A DNA stretch of 64,000 nt from Valencia hispanica (taxonomy: Eukaryota; Chordata; Actinopteri; Cyprinodontiformes; Valenciidae), in assembly GCA_963556495.2 (NCBI GenBank), contig OY747713.1, forward strand, positions 48,492,724-48,556,723, written 5' to 3'. The position numbers were made by a program, and so were the translations under genes. Below the pieces are notes generated by a model. The model was not told the DNA's origin. It did no database searches and worked only from the letters and a program-made list of their open reading frames with translations. Of the stretch, positions 30,225 to 43,286 are shown piece after piece; the first letter of the stretch is position 1; each line of letters begins with the position of its first letter.

Positions 30225-33200
30225 TTTTTTGGGGGGAATTAGACAAATTTACAAACTCTAAAAGGGAGACAACAGTACAGCATTCCCCCCAAAAAAAGAA
30301 CAACAAAAAAGAAATATACATACAAAATATTAACAGAACTCTTACAATACAAATACGCCAAGGCCACGCCCCAGTCCTTTGATTAAATTTTTTTTTTCTG
30401 GCAGAATTATAATATACATAAGGCTTTCAGAGTATAAACCTGATACACATTCATTAAAAAGAAAGATATTGGTTCAGATTTTCACATATCAAATCGACAT
30501 ATTTACATGAACCTTTTAGAAGAACTAAAGATGAAAAGAAAGATTTTAATTCAAATTTTAAGACATTTAGTGAGCATTTTTTATTTTGCCATTTGCATTT
30601 ATGGATGTGATATTTACCCATAAGTATGACAACATTACTTAAGATAACAAGTTCTTTAGATTGATTGTTGTCGTAATATAAAACCTGTGTTAATGTAAGC
30701 GGAGATATCCCATTAATTTGTATCCCCATCCAGGTTACCAAATCTTGCCAATAGTTTGATGTTACTGAACACGAAAAAAACAAATGTTCAACGCTTTCCT
30801 TTTCTTTTAAGCAAAATCCCCATGGCTCTACTTCAAATCCAAATCGTTTTTTAAGCTTTCTGCTACTGGGTAGTATCCATTCAATATTTTAAATTACATT
30901 TCTTTAACTTTGGGGGGGATAGGCCATTTTAGAAAATTTGTGTATTTTTTTTGTAACTTTATATTACACCCATATAGCCTGGTGTTCTTGTTAAAATCAT
31001 GAAATGAAATATTTTTAAAGATTGTATTTAAGGTTTTATCACAACATTTTTCATTTGTTAAAGGAATCTGATTTAACTGTAAAGAAGGTAAGCTTATTTG
31101 TCCTTTAGAGTAGCAGAAATGGTTCTGTATCAAATTCAACAGAGGCAAAGGGATCCCTTTACACACTTTGTTGTAATCTCTAAGGGAACACTGAATGTTA
31201 TATTTGATATTGAAATCACCTAATTCAAGAAACTGACCCTTCTCATCAAGTAAATCAGTTATAAAAATAATACCTTTTTTCATACCACTCTTTAACGAAT
31301 AAATATTTTCTATTTATTGTAATGGTCCTATTGTTCCACAAGGTGAAGCCGTGGAAGGTGAAGTTGTGGGTAAATGCCATTTTCCAGTAACAATATTTGT
31401 TTATGATATTCTGACAATTTGATAGGCAACTACGAAATAGCAAAATCCCATTTCAAGAGAAAATCCAACCCTCCCACCTTTTTGAAAATATTCTTGGGGA
31501 TGTGAAAATAAATGGAGTCAGGTTTTAAAAGAAAAGCTTTTAACCAGTTTATTTTAAAAACTCCGACCATAGATGGAAAATCAATTGTCTTAATACCACC
31601 TTTAGAGTACCCTTTAATCATCTGTGATTTTATGATGTAGTGAGTTTTATTACGCCAAATAAAACGATAGATCACTGAATTGATCTTTTTAATACTTTGC
31701 TGGGCAATATATAATGAATATGTTGGGTAAACCATTTTTGAGACACCCTCTGATTTTGATAATAGATTACATCCAAAAATTGTAAGATCCCTTGTTAACC
31801 AATGATTCAGTGTTTTAGACATAACATCAATTTGGTCTTTTACGTTTTTTGACTCTCTAATTTTAATATCCTTATTTAAATAAATACCCAAATACTTAAC
31901 TTCGCTTTTTATAGGAATTGACTCCAAATTAGTTTCCAAGCAGTCATAAAGAGGTAAAATTTCACATTTCTTTAGATTGAGACACAGACCAGACGCCTTA
32001 GAAAAAACAGAAATCACAATTAAGGCTTTCTTTAGTATTGATTTATCCTTAAAAAAAAAACTGTGTCATCCCCAAACTGACTTATTTTAAATTCTCTATC
32101 AAATACGTTTATGCCTTCAAGATCTGGATGATTCACAATGAGGTAAGCCAGCATTTGAGTGCAAAGTATAAATAATTTTGGAGAAATTGGGCAACCCTGC
32201 CGAATCCCACAGGATATATCTATTCTGGGTGTAATGCCTGGGTTGAGAGTAACGTAGCTATAAATCTGATTATAATATAATTTGATTACTTTACAAAATT
32301 TGTGTCCAAATCCAAAAAGTTCAAGAGTCCTGAATAAAAAATCATGTTCAATTAAATCAAATGCTTTAAAAAAGTCGATGAATAATATTAAACTTTCTGT
32401 ATTAATAAAGGATCTGTAATCTATCATGTCTAATAATAGTCTTATGTTGTTTTATATATGTCTACCTTTAATAAATGCTGATTGACACTCCTCAATTAAT
32501 TTTGTTAAGACACTTTTAATCCTGTTTGCGTATGCCAAAGCTAGTAATTTATAATCATTACACAAAAGTGTTATGGGTCTCCAACTATCTAACAATAATA
32601 GATTTTTATTTGGTTTTGGCAATAATGTTATTAAACCAGTTTTCATATTTGGAGATAATTGATCATTCTTTAAACAATCCAAAAAGGCATTGAATAACAA
32701 ATCTTTAATGTCTTGCCCAAATGTCTTATAAAATTCAATTGTTAGGCCATCTATTCCAGGCGATTTTCCATTTTTCATTTGTTTTAGAGCCATTTCTATT
32801 TCAATTATATTTAAGTCTTCCTTTAATAACGTTTTATCTTCTTCATTCAATTTTATTACCCGATCTTTAATCATATCAAAAAAAATATCAGCATCCTCTT
32901 TCAGAACTTTTTTCCTATACAGATTACCATAGAATAAGTTAATTTCATTTCTTATTTGAATTGGGTCTTCTATCATATTGCCATCCATGCTCAATCTTGT
33001 TATTTTTTTCTTTGCTTGTCTTCGTTTCTCAAGGCTATAAAAATACGATGAATTTTTTTCTCCGTGCTCAATCCACTTGGCTTTGGATCTCACATATTAC
33101 ACATATCACACATTAGCTTTTTCCAGGTACAAGTCATCTAATTGTTTTTGTAAAGATTGTAATTTTTCTGTTTCCTCTTCAGTTAAATCAGGCTTAGCAC

Positions 33201-33742
33201 ATAATAAATTTATTTGTTCAAATAACTTTTTCTGTTTAAGTATGCGTAAGGCAGATATTTTCTTTCCAGTTTCTATAGCTAGATTTTTCACACTAAATTT
33301 GAACCATTCCCATTTACTAACATTTGACATCGCCATGTCATTAATTTCTAGTTGAATATTTTTAACTTGTGTACAAAAGTCATTGTTCTATAATAAATTG
33401 TTATTAAATTTCCATATATTAACCGACTTTTCTTGTTTACTTAAAGATAATGAAAGACTTAGTAGACAGTGATCAGTAAGTGGGGTTATTTGAATTTCAC
33501 ATTTAGTAATATAAGTGGTTATTTTTTGGGATACCAGCCAATAATCTAGTCTTGAACATAAGTTATTATTTGTTGGACTGAACCAAGTAAAAAATCTTGT
33601 ATTTGGATTAATCGTCCTCCAGTAGTCTATCGTCTCAGTTGACATGCAAAAATCACAAATAATATTTTCATACTCTGGTTGCTTCCCTCTCTGTGGTTGT
33701 CTATCGAGCCATGAGTTAGGTGCCAAATTGAAATCCCCTCAC
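30225..33742 (-). pseudogene. Tx1/L1-type LINE copy 1, ORF2
   Basis: Minus-strand ORF2 begins mid-endonuclease at the GDFN motif (about 33740) and keeps the SRLDYWL and TDH endonuclease motifs. The RT follows: SPGIDGLTIEFYKTF, LITLLPKPNKN, WRPITLLCNDYKLLA, FIDFFKAFD, GIRQGCPISPKLF, then SQFGDD where FADD is expected. After the thumb there is a long C-terminal domain with a CCHC-like region, then a 3' UTR and an A-rich end near 30225. Frameshifts and stops at about 33094, 32440, 32025, 31435 and 30890 break it. The 5' end with ORF1 is absent. It is nearly identical in part to the copy at 47.4-48.8 kb on the other strand. Confidence 0.87.
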
Positions 33743-33864
33743 CCACACGGGTAATACCCCCGGCTGACTGTTAAAGAGATATCCCCACTCACTGGAGCCA
33801 GACCTATGAGCCAGACCTTGTCACTGCCATAGACATTATATACGTAGACGCCTCATTACGCACT

Positions 33865-34517
33865 GTCACTGCATGATCTGTTCAGGAAGCAAGATCCGTA
33901 CCATGAGCCCATCTGCGCATGTGCGCAAGGAACTACTTCCGGGGGGGTTTAGTTCTTGAGACGCTACAAGATGGATGGATTTGCGCTCTTTAAATTAAAC
34001 ATTAACTTCAGCTGTGACTTTTGTCATATAGAACCAGAAACTATAATTCATCTGTTTTACCGCTGCACATATATCAAAAACCTCTGGAGTCATTTAGAGC
34101 AATTATTTATAGGAAAGCCGGTCAGTGATCGGTCTCCAGGAGAGGCCGATCACATATGACCGGTTTAAGATTAGGAATGCAGCAAGTAAATTTATCAGCA
34201 AGTAAATGTATCAGATAAAGAAGAAAGCTGTTAAGATTACGAATGCAGCATGTAAATATATCAGATCAGACAACTAGTGTTTCCCCGGGATTTTTTTCTG
34301 TTTTTTTGTTATGTTGTTAATCCCTTTTGTATAATGGTTCAGCAAGATTACCTATTTCTATTTATTTGTAAAGTGTAAATGGCCTTGATTTGTAAATTAA
34401 CAAATAAAATAAAACAAACAACAACAAAAGAAATCTACCCGGAAGTAGTTCCTTGCGTGCATTCGCAGATGGGCTCATGGTACGGATCGTGCTTCCTGAA
34501 CAAGATCGTGCAGTGAC
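33865..34517. mobile_element. Inverted-repeat unit carrying a LINE CCHC fragment (copy 1)
   Basis: Arms of about 80 bp (33865-33943 and 34438-34517) begin GTCACTGCA(T/C)GATCT and share ATCCGTACCATGAGCCCATC and AAGGAACTACTTCCGGG, with only a handful of mismatches. The 490-bp core encodes CDFCHIEPETIIHLFYRCTY at 34013-34075, i.e. C-x2-C-x8-H-x4-C as in the Tx1 ORF2 C-terminus, followed by a non-coding AT-rich part. No transposase is present. The flanks show no clear target duplication. A second copy is at 52079. Confidence 0.75.
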
Positions 34518-34534
34518 ATGCACTGGAGAGTTGA

Positions 34535-37500
34535 AGATGTTTCATTACTTGAACTTTCACCTTTGAATAAATGGGAATGGTTTAAATTTAATGTTAGGAT
34601 AATAGCAATTAGAACTGGTAAATATCTGTCTAATCTGATGAAGGCTAGACAGTTTCAACTTGTCAGTAATATCAATAATCTATGCTCAAACACAGTGTTA
34701 TCAAATGATGAAAAAGGCCAACTGGAAATTTTTAAATGTCAATTAGACAAGATATTTTTAGACAAAGCACAGGGAGCCTTTATTCGCTCCCGGGCTCGAT
34801 GGATTGAGGAAGGCGAGAAAAATTCCTCATATTTTTTTAATCTTAAGAAACAGAGACGATCCAAAAAGAAAATCTCTAAACTGAACATTAATGGGTGTGT
34901 CACAGAATACGCTGATTTAATAAGTCAAACAATTAGGGATTTTTACTGCAAACTTTATTCTTCCAACTATTCTAACTGTAAGTACTTTTTTAGTGAAATC
35001 GGCAATTCTATGGTGGTCTCGAAGTGTTAGACTTCAACACCATACATAATACATTTAAAATTAAATGGCTTTTAGAATTCTTGAGAAACCCTGATAGCAT
35101 TTGGAACGCTTTTCCGACGTATTTATTCAAAGGCTTTGGTGGCACACAATTTCTACTTAAGTGTAATTTTTCTATTGTCAAAATTCCCTTAAAGTTGTAA
35201 GAATTTCATAAACAGGCCCTCACATCATGGTTATTGATTTATAAACATAACTTTAGCCCACACAGATATTTTATTTGGAATAATAAGGACATTCTTTACA
35301 AAAATAAATCACTTTTTTTTCGTACATGGTTTGATAGAGGTATTTTGTTAGCAGGTCAATTATTAAACAAAGATGGTTTATTGATGACATATACAGAATT
35401 TCTACAAACATTTAATTTCCCTGTGACACCTAAAGAGTACGCTATTGTGTTTGATGAAATACCGTCAGGCACACTTCATATTTTAAAATCTATTTCATTC
35501 ACTGGTAATATCGCTGTACTTGATCAGATTTTTATTGGTGAAACAGATATCACTAAAAAAGGATGTACAAATAAATATATAAGAAAGCAGATCTCCTATT
35601 CGGTTTAACCTGCTGCAAAATTATTTTGGTGCTCAACGGTTAATGACTTAAATTGGGAGAAGGCAAACACAACTATTCACAAATACGTTGTAAATAATAA
35701 AATTAAAGAAGTGTCATTTAAAATTTTGCATCAAATCTATCCTGTTAAAGATACTCTTAAACGACTTAAAATAAATATAGACGAGGTTTGTGTTTTTTGT
35801 CAGTCAAGTAAAGAAACAATTTTTCATTTATTTTATCACTGTTTTTATGCAAAAAGGTTTTGGGCTGATCTTGAGGAATATCTCACTGCTAAATTAAAGA
35901 TTAATATTAAAATCAACACATATGATGTGATGTTGTATTATGAAAAAAATGATCTGTCTGAAAACTTCATTTTTGCTGTTCAACTCTGTCTGTTTTTGGG
36001 GAAATTTCATATCCATAAATGTAAATGGTCTGGTTCTAAACCCTGCTTTCATCTTTTTTCTTTGGATATTAAATTATACTGCAAGATAGTAACATCCTGT
36101 CCAAGAGTGATGCTGAGACACTAGTCCATGCATTTGTTACCTCAAGGCTGGACTACTCTAATTCTTTACTATCAGGTAGTCCACAAAATGCCATTAAAAG
36201 CCTTCAGTTGATCCAAAATGCGGCAGCAAGAGTTCTGATGAATATTAAAAAGAGAGATCACATTTCTCCTGTTTTAGCTTCCCTTCATTGGCTCCCTGTT
36301 AAATTCAGAATAGAATTTAAGATCCTTCTTCTTACATACAAAGCCCTTAATAATCAAGCTTCATCATACATCAGAGATCTAATTGTTCCTTATGTTCCCA
36401 ACAGAGCGCTTCGCTCTCAGACTGCAGGTTTACTTGTAGTTCCTAAGATTTCTAAAAGTAGAATGGGAGGCAGATCTTTTAATTATCAGGCTCCTCTCCT
36501 GTGGAACCAGCTCCCAGCTTTAGTCCGTGAGTCAGACACTCTGTTTACTTTTAAGGCCAGGCTTAAAACTTTCCGTTTTGATAAAGCTTATAGTTAGAGT
36601 GGCTTAGGTCATCCTGAGCTATCTCTGTAGTTATGCTGCTATAGGCTTAGACTGCTGGAGGACAGACTTACCAATTTTCTTCACTCTGCTACTTCCTTTT
36701 CTCCTACGACTCTCCAGTTGTATTACAGTACATTCTGTTATTTCGACTGTTAACTTTGTTTTCTCTCAGTGTTTTTCTCTCCATAGAAGATATACCTGGT
36801 CTGGTATCCTGCTTGGCTGCAATGCCCTGTTGGACGGGGGGCATCGACTGGGATGATCCTCCCAGTAACTGAACATCCACTGTGTCCTGTTATCAACTTT
36901 TTACTTTCTGTAACATAGAAAGTTCTCTTATATCAGATCTTCTGTTCCTTCTGTGTTTCTGCTTCTTCTTCTCAAACCCCCAGACGGTCGTGGCAGATGG
37001 CCGCTCCTACTGAGCCTGGTTCTGTTGGAGGTTTCTTCCTGTTAAAGGGGAGTTTTTCCTCTCCACCGTCGCTACATGGTTGCTCAGTATGAGGGATTGC
37101 TGAAGGATTGCTGTGGTTGGAAAGTCTGCATCAACGGGGCCCAACCTCACGCCAATAACTGACGCAATCTGCTGGGATTCCTTAAATAGGAAACTTTTTA
37201 ACTGATTGGAATGTTTGTATAAATGTATTGAAATGACTTCTTGTTAAGTGCCTTGAGATGAAACATCTGTTTTGAATTGGCGCTATATAAATAAACTGAA
37301 TTGAATTGAATTGAACTATTGAGAATATAAATCTCCCATTAGTTATAAAAACCTGCAAAATTTTAAAGAAACTGCATTTTTTGTTTTAGTCTGATACACA
37401 CCTTTTAATTTTTAGTTTTTAATTTTATTGTGCGGTTTGTAACCTCTGGACTGTCCGAGTTTGATGTTAGCATGCATGTTGGGTTGTACTTGTAGTGTTT

Positions 37501-37560
37501 TTGTACCTTTTTTATGTTCTGAATAATAAAAAAATAATAATAAAAAAAAACCCACATTCA
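34535..37560 (+). pseudogene. Tx1/L1-type LINE copy 2, ORF2 with RT core deleted
   Basis: 34540-35015 is the endonuclease-to-RT linker (KWEWFKFNVR, GAFIRSRARWIEEGEKNSSY, ISQTIRDFYCKLY). At about 35017 the sequence jumps directly to the post-RT domain (LDFNTIHNTFKIKWL, FHKQALTSW, YKHNFSPHRYFIWNNKD). It continues to the CCHC region VCVFCQSSKETIFHLFYHC (35800) and KFHIHKCKWSG. The whole RT palm is deleted. An L2 fragment interrupts the last coding part. The 3' UTR after 37318 ends in an A-rich tail at 37525-37553. Confidence 0.85.
36087..37317 (+). mobile_element. L2 LINE 3' part inserted in Tx1 copy 2
   Basis: An open frame ending at 36597 encodes the L2 C-terminus: LQLIQNAAARVL, LASLHWLPVKFRIEFKILLL, LLWNQLPALVRESDTLFTFK. 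It is followed by the 3' UTR and a (TTGAA)-type tail at 37300-37315. It splits the host LINE after KLYCKIV. This is the longest and best-preserved L2 3' copy of the four in the window. Confidence 0.85.
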
Positions 37561-40500
37561 TCATCAATCTGAAAATTAGAAACAGTAATAAAAATAACAA
37601 ACCAAAAGATTATTGGAAATTCAACTCTCAGTTACTAAAACACTCAGAGTTTTGTCAATCCATTAAAAAAATTAATTTTTTGATATAAAAAATGACAGTA
37701 CACTAGACACGTCTATACAAAAATGGGAGTTTCTGAAATTTAATATTAGAAAGCATTCTATAATGTTTGGTAAAAAACTGAATAAAGAAAAGAGAGCTGA
37801 AGAAGCAGCAGTGGTTAAAGAACTCATGACACTGTGTAGTAAATCAAATTGGAGTGAAGAGGACAAAGAAAAAATAAGTAAGTTGCAATCCAAATTGGAT
37901 GGAATGTATATAGATAACGCTAAAGGTGCATATATTAGATCCAGACCCCGGTGGATTGAAGAGGGAGAAAAGAATACTGTATACTTCTGCAAATTAGAAG
38001 AACGCAGACAAGAATATAATTCGATTTGTAGTCTAACAATTGATGGACAGGAATGTACTGAACCAAAACGCATTGAATAAGAAGTTTTCAAGTTTTATAG
38101 GCGTCTGTATAAATCTTCATACTCAGAGCAAGATGCCCTATCTTTTTTTGATAAAATTAATAACTTGATTCCTATTATAGATGAAAATTTTAAAGAAGTT
38201 TGTGATGAGGAGCTAAGCATTGCAGAATTTGACTATGCCATAAAAAAAAAGACATCTCATCGTTCGCCAGGACCAGACGGTGTAACAACTAACTTCTATA
38301 AATACTTTTGGGAAGATTTAAAATACCTATTGTTTCAGGCTATAAATGAATGTATCAATAAAAAAGAACTAATGGAAAAAATGAAACAAGGAATAATAAA
38401 ATTAATTCCAAAACCTGGAAAAGATAAGAAAATATTGAGCAACTTAAGACCTATTACACTGTTGAATACAGATTACAAGATTTTAACAACAGTTTTGGCA
38501 GCAAGATTAAAGACGGGTATATCTGAATTAATCAGTTCAACACAATCTGGTTTTCTTAAAGGAAGATCCATCCATAATAACATCCGCCTGGTTCTGGATC
38601 TTATTGACTATAATAATTTTATTAAGGAAGATGGTTTTATCTTTTTTTTGGATTTCCAGAAAGCATTCGATTCAGTGGAACACTTATTTATTATTGACAC
38701 ACAGAGACACTTCGGCTTTGGAAAAAAAATTCTTGATTTGATCTCTGTGATATACACAGATATTAATAGCTGTGTTTCCTTCTCAGAAGGTACATGTCCT
38801 AGATTTAAGGTTGAACGAGGGATAAGACAGGGTTGTAGTATTTCTTCTCTTTTATTCATTGCAGTGACTGAACTACTAGCAATTGCGGTAAAAAATTTGA
38901 ATATTAAAGGTTTAGAGATAAACGACCACAAGTTACTCATCAGTCAGCTTGCTGACGATACAACACTCTTCTTACAAAATAAAGAACAAATACCAGTAGC
39001 TGTAAAAGTAATAGAGCAGTTTTCTCAAGCATCGGGCCTATATCTGAATCTGAGTAAATGTGAACTTATGAGCATTCATAACTGCTCTGACTCCTCACTA
39101 TTTAGTATACCAGTCAAAAATGACATTAGATACCTAGGCATTCTGATTACCAAATCATCAGATACTAGTGAAAAAAAGAATATCCAAGATAATATCGATA
39201 AATGTGGAAAAACATTAAACAGTTGGCTACAAAGAGATTTAACATTATTTGGAAGAACGATGTTAACCAAGATTTAATCTATTTCCAGGCTAATATATCC
39301 ATCCTACTCTCTTGCTATTTCTCCGAAGTTGATTAAAGAAATTAATAGAATCAATTTTAATTTTATTTGGAAAAACAAACATCACTATATTAGAAAAGGG
39401 GATATGTTAAAAAATTATGAGGAAGGTGGCATAAAGGCAATCGACTTTGAAATTATGAATGGTATATTAAAAATGAAATGGCTCCAATCTTTTTTGAGGA
39501 ACGGCCAAGAGATATGGTTCTCCTTACCGACATATATTTTTGATAAAGTGGGAGGTATTGAATTTTTATTAACATGTGACTTTGAAATATCTAAATTACC
39601 TATAAAACTCTCAACGTTTCATCAACAGGTTTTGTTACAGTGGAAGCTGATGTTTAAACATAACTTCAGCCCCCACAATGTTCCATTATGGAACAACAGA
39701 GTGATATTGTGTAGAAGGAAATCCATGTTTCTGAAAGACTGGTGAGAAAAACAAATGTGGTCAATTGTTCATATTTTTGATAAAGATGGTAATATTCTTG
39801 AATCGGAGGAATTTAATTCTAAATACAATATTAACTGCTCAATTGTGGATTACAACAAAGTAATACAGAATATTCCAAAGGTCCTTATTCAAGCAATAAA
39901 AAAGAATTTTTTGAACATTGCATCACCAAGGCTACACAAAATTAGAATTGATTATGTGGACCTGGTAGATACAAAATGTAATAATAAATTCTTTAAACAA
40001 ACTTGTTAACCATCTGTACCCGGGTAGAACAAGAAGCACTCTCTTCTTTCTTGGTTATAATAAATCTGAAATTTCTTCAATTAGAACAAAATTCTTAAAA
40101 TATCCAATTCCCCCTAAATTTAAGGAAGTACATTTTAAAACATTAAATAATATACATCCCTCTAACGAATTTGTAAAGAGAAGATTTAATTTTGAAGTAG
40201 ACAATTGTCATATCTGCAATATTAATGTTGAAACAACACAACACCTGTTTTACGAATGTCAATTGGCTCAGAATTTATGGAAATCTCTTCACAACCTGTT
40301 GTCCTCCAGATCTATAAACATAGATTTCTTTTCATATCAAAATATTCAGATGGGTGTAATCCTCAAAAATAAAAAGGATGAATTTTTGGTTAATAATTTA
40401 ATTATAGCAACAAAATATTATGTTCATAAATGTCGATTTGCTAAGTCCTCCCCAACATGGTCTGCACTTAAATGAACTCTTGCTGCTCCAAAGCTGTCTT

Positions 40501-40800
40501 CTAAAAGTTGAGAATGCCCAGGCTAAAAAACTTCATAAACTCATAGCAACACTTCAGATGAGCTAAGTCCCTGTTATTTGGTTTGTTTGTGTTATTTATT
40601 TTATTTTACTTTTTTGTTTTTTTGTGTTCTATCATTCTAGTTTGTTCTCCTTTGTTATGTGAACGGTATAGGAGAATGGAATATAATAAGATAATTTTAT
40701 ATTGTATATTTTGAGGATGTCATTTTTTTTTCTCTATTTGTCAGACGTTTTATTGTGTAATACGAAAAAACTAAATAAAGTTGGATCAAAAACAAAAAAA
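37561..40800 (+). pseudogene. Tx1/L1-type LINE copy 3, ORF2 5'-truncated
   Basis: It starts in the linker just before the RT (KPKDYWKFNSQLL, about 37600). A 370-residue open frame (38165-39277) holds the RT: SPGPDGVTTNFYKYF, LIPKPGKD, LRPITLLNTDYK, QSGFLKGRSIHNNIR, FFLDFQKAFDSVEH, GIRQGCSISSLLF, and the catalytic SQLADDTTLF. The C-terminal domain (39329-40475) has CHICNINVETTQHLFYEC near 40207, with two stops. The end at about 40780-40800 is AATAAAGTTGGATCAAAAAC followed by A. The RT core is intact, the complete ORF2 is not. It abuts the poly(A) of copy 2. Confidence 0.88.
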
Positions 40801-41366
40801 CTAGCAGAGAGTGAGGAGACCCATCCAATATGGCGGCGACGCTGAATCACTTTCCAGTGCATGTCTTTTTTTTTTTTTTTTTTTTTTTTTTTATTGAACA
40901 AAATCAAGTAAAAACATCTCGTAGAGGTACAGAAATACTGTGTAAAAGAACAAGAGAACAGCATAAGGGAACAGAATAAGGGGCATTCACAAACTTAATT
41001 AAATAAAAAGTAAGGCTAAAGACATATGAGATTCAATTCAAAATACAAGATACATAGATATGTTAGAACACATTTTTTGGTCACGTTCAGATTTAAAGAG
41101 TCTCAATGAGGAGTAATAAAGTTTAAATTCGTTCAAAAAATGATCAAAACAAGGGGCAGCATTTCTCCACTTACAACAATGGATATGGTATTTGGCAAGG
41201 AATAAAACAACATTCACAACGTCGGACGCTTTCTTCCCCAGATCGTTAAAGTAATATAAAACATGGGTAATGTTGAGATCTGGAAAGTTAGCTATTTTAG
41301 CAGACAACCAATCTTTAATATCACTCCAAAATTGAAATGAAACAGGACACATAAAAAATTAATGAT

Positions 41367-43280
41367 CTAATGTTTCTTCAGGACAATCGCAAAAGACACA
41401 ATGGGATAATTCAAACTTAAATCGTTTGTGCAAAAAAAAACAGCTGCTGGGTAGATTTTGTGACAAATTTTAAAGTCTTTGACTTTGGAAGAGACTGGCC
41501 ATTGCAGAAAGCTTGAATGCGCCTTCTCTACTATCTCTGGGTCTACTACTGATGGCAATCTACTAAAGTAATCACCAAATAGCTTCGATTTAAAAGCTGT
41601 TGTAAGAACCGAATTACTGCATTTTTTATCAGTGAGTTTACAATCTCCTATTCTTAAGTTGGGAAGAGTTGGTCTGACGTTAGAGTATCTTAGTGTGTTT
41701 TGAATAAGAAGGGTCAAGGCAGCCGGGATAGCTTTACGTATTTTCAAGAATTCACAGAAGGGGCAATTAAAATGATACTTTTTGACAAATTCATGGTAAT
41801 TTAGTAGAATACCATCGTTGTCCATTAAATCAGATACAAACAGAACACCTTTGTCATACAATTCAGCTTTGAAAAAAGACTTCTTATTAATAAGTATTGA
41901 CCTGTTGTTCCATAACAAAGAATTATGTGGAGTGAAATTGTGGGTGAAAACCATCTTCCAAAAAAGTAATACTTGTCCATGAAATCTGGATAGCTTAATA
42001 GGAATCTTGGATAACTCGAAATCACACCTAAGTAAAAAGTTTAAACCACCAAGTTTATCAAATAAGGCTCCAGGAATATGAAACCATATAGAGTTCGGAT
42101 TTGTCAAGAAGGTTTTCAGCCACTTAACTCTAAATGAACCTATTAGCGCTTCAAAGTCTAAGGCTTTAACCCCCCCTTTAATATATTCCTTGACTAGTTG
42201 AGACCTCCTTAGATAATGGGTTTTGTTCCTCCATAAAAACTGAAACAAAATCGAATGGCCTTCTTTATACTTTTAACAGAGGTAAACACCGATTGACACG
42301 GGTAGATTAATTGTGATACCCCTTCAACTTTGGATAACAAAACTCGTCCAAAAATAGTAAGATCCCGGGTTAGATGGTAACTTAGGGTTTTCTTAAGGTC
42401 AACCAAACGCTGGGCAATATTCACCTCTTCTCTCTTAACAGGATTTTTAGAAATAGTAATTTAGAATATTTTTAGAATAGTAATTCCCAAGTACTTAACC
42501 TCAGATTTAACTCCAATGGATTTTGTAATATTGAGAAACAATCCGGATGCATTAGAAAAAATTTAGATAAGTTTAAGAGCTATGTCAACCATGGATTTGT
42601 CCTTTAGAAAAATGGCTGTGTCATCTGCAAATTGGCTGATTTTGAATTCTTTATCAAAAATTTGAATACCACGTAAGTAGGAGTTCTTGATGATTAACAG
42701 ACTAAGCATTTGTGTAGTCAAAATGAATAATTTCGGAGAGATCGGACATCCCTGTCTGATTCCCTTAGACATCGGAAAACTAGAAGTCATATCAGTACCA
42801 AGAGATACAGCACTACTAATATCGGTGTAAAACATTTTGAATATGTCACAAAATTTCCGTCCGAATCCCATATATTTTAAGGTTTCTGATATAAAAAAGT
42901 GCTCTAATGAGTCAAACGCCTTATAGAAATCCAGAAATAGAATAAAACTTTCATTGTCAATAAACTGACTATAATCCAACATATCCAGAATCAGTCTGGT
43001 GTGGTTATGTATATTCCGACCTTTCATAAAGGCAGATTGACATTCATTAATAAGCTTGTCTAAACCGGCATTCAACCGATTTGCATAGACGAGAGCCAAC
43101 AGTTAATAGTCTGTACATAATAGAGTAATGGGTCTCCAATTATCTAACAGCAATGGGTCTTTTTGGCTCTTTGGGATCAAGGTTATAAGACCTCGTTTCA
43201 TAGTAGGTGAGAGATTGTTATTTGAAATACATTCCAAAAGAGCATCCAAAAGCATATTTCGTATATCTTTCCAAAAGAAA
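41367..43280 (-). pseudogene. LINE copy 4 ORF2: RT and C-terminal domain
   Basis: The RT runs from about 43280: LITLIPKSQKDP, WRPITLLCTDY then a stop, ALVYANRL, ECQSAFMKGRNIHNHTR, LFLDFYKAFDSLEH, GIRQGCPISPKLF, and the intact SQFADDTAIFL. After two breaks near 42560 and 42430 come LTRDLTIFGRVLLSKVEGVS, FQFLWRNKTHYLRR and the C-terminal domain. The last frame (41352-41038) contains FLAKYHIHCCKWRN. The catalytic pair is kept, so this copy died by truncation and frameshift. Confidence 0.83.
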
Positions 43281-43286
43281 ACATAA

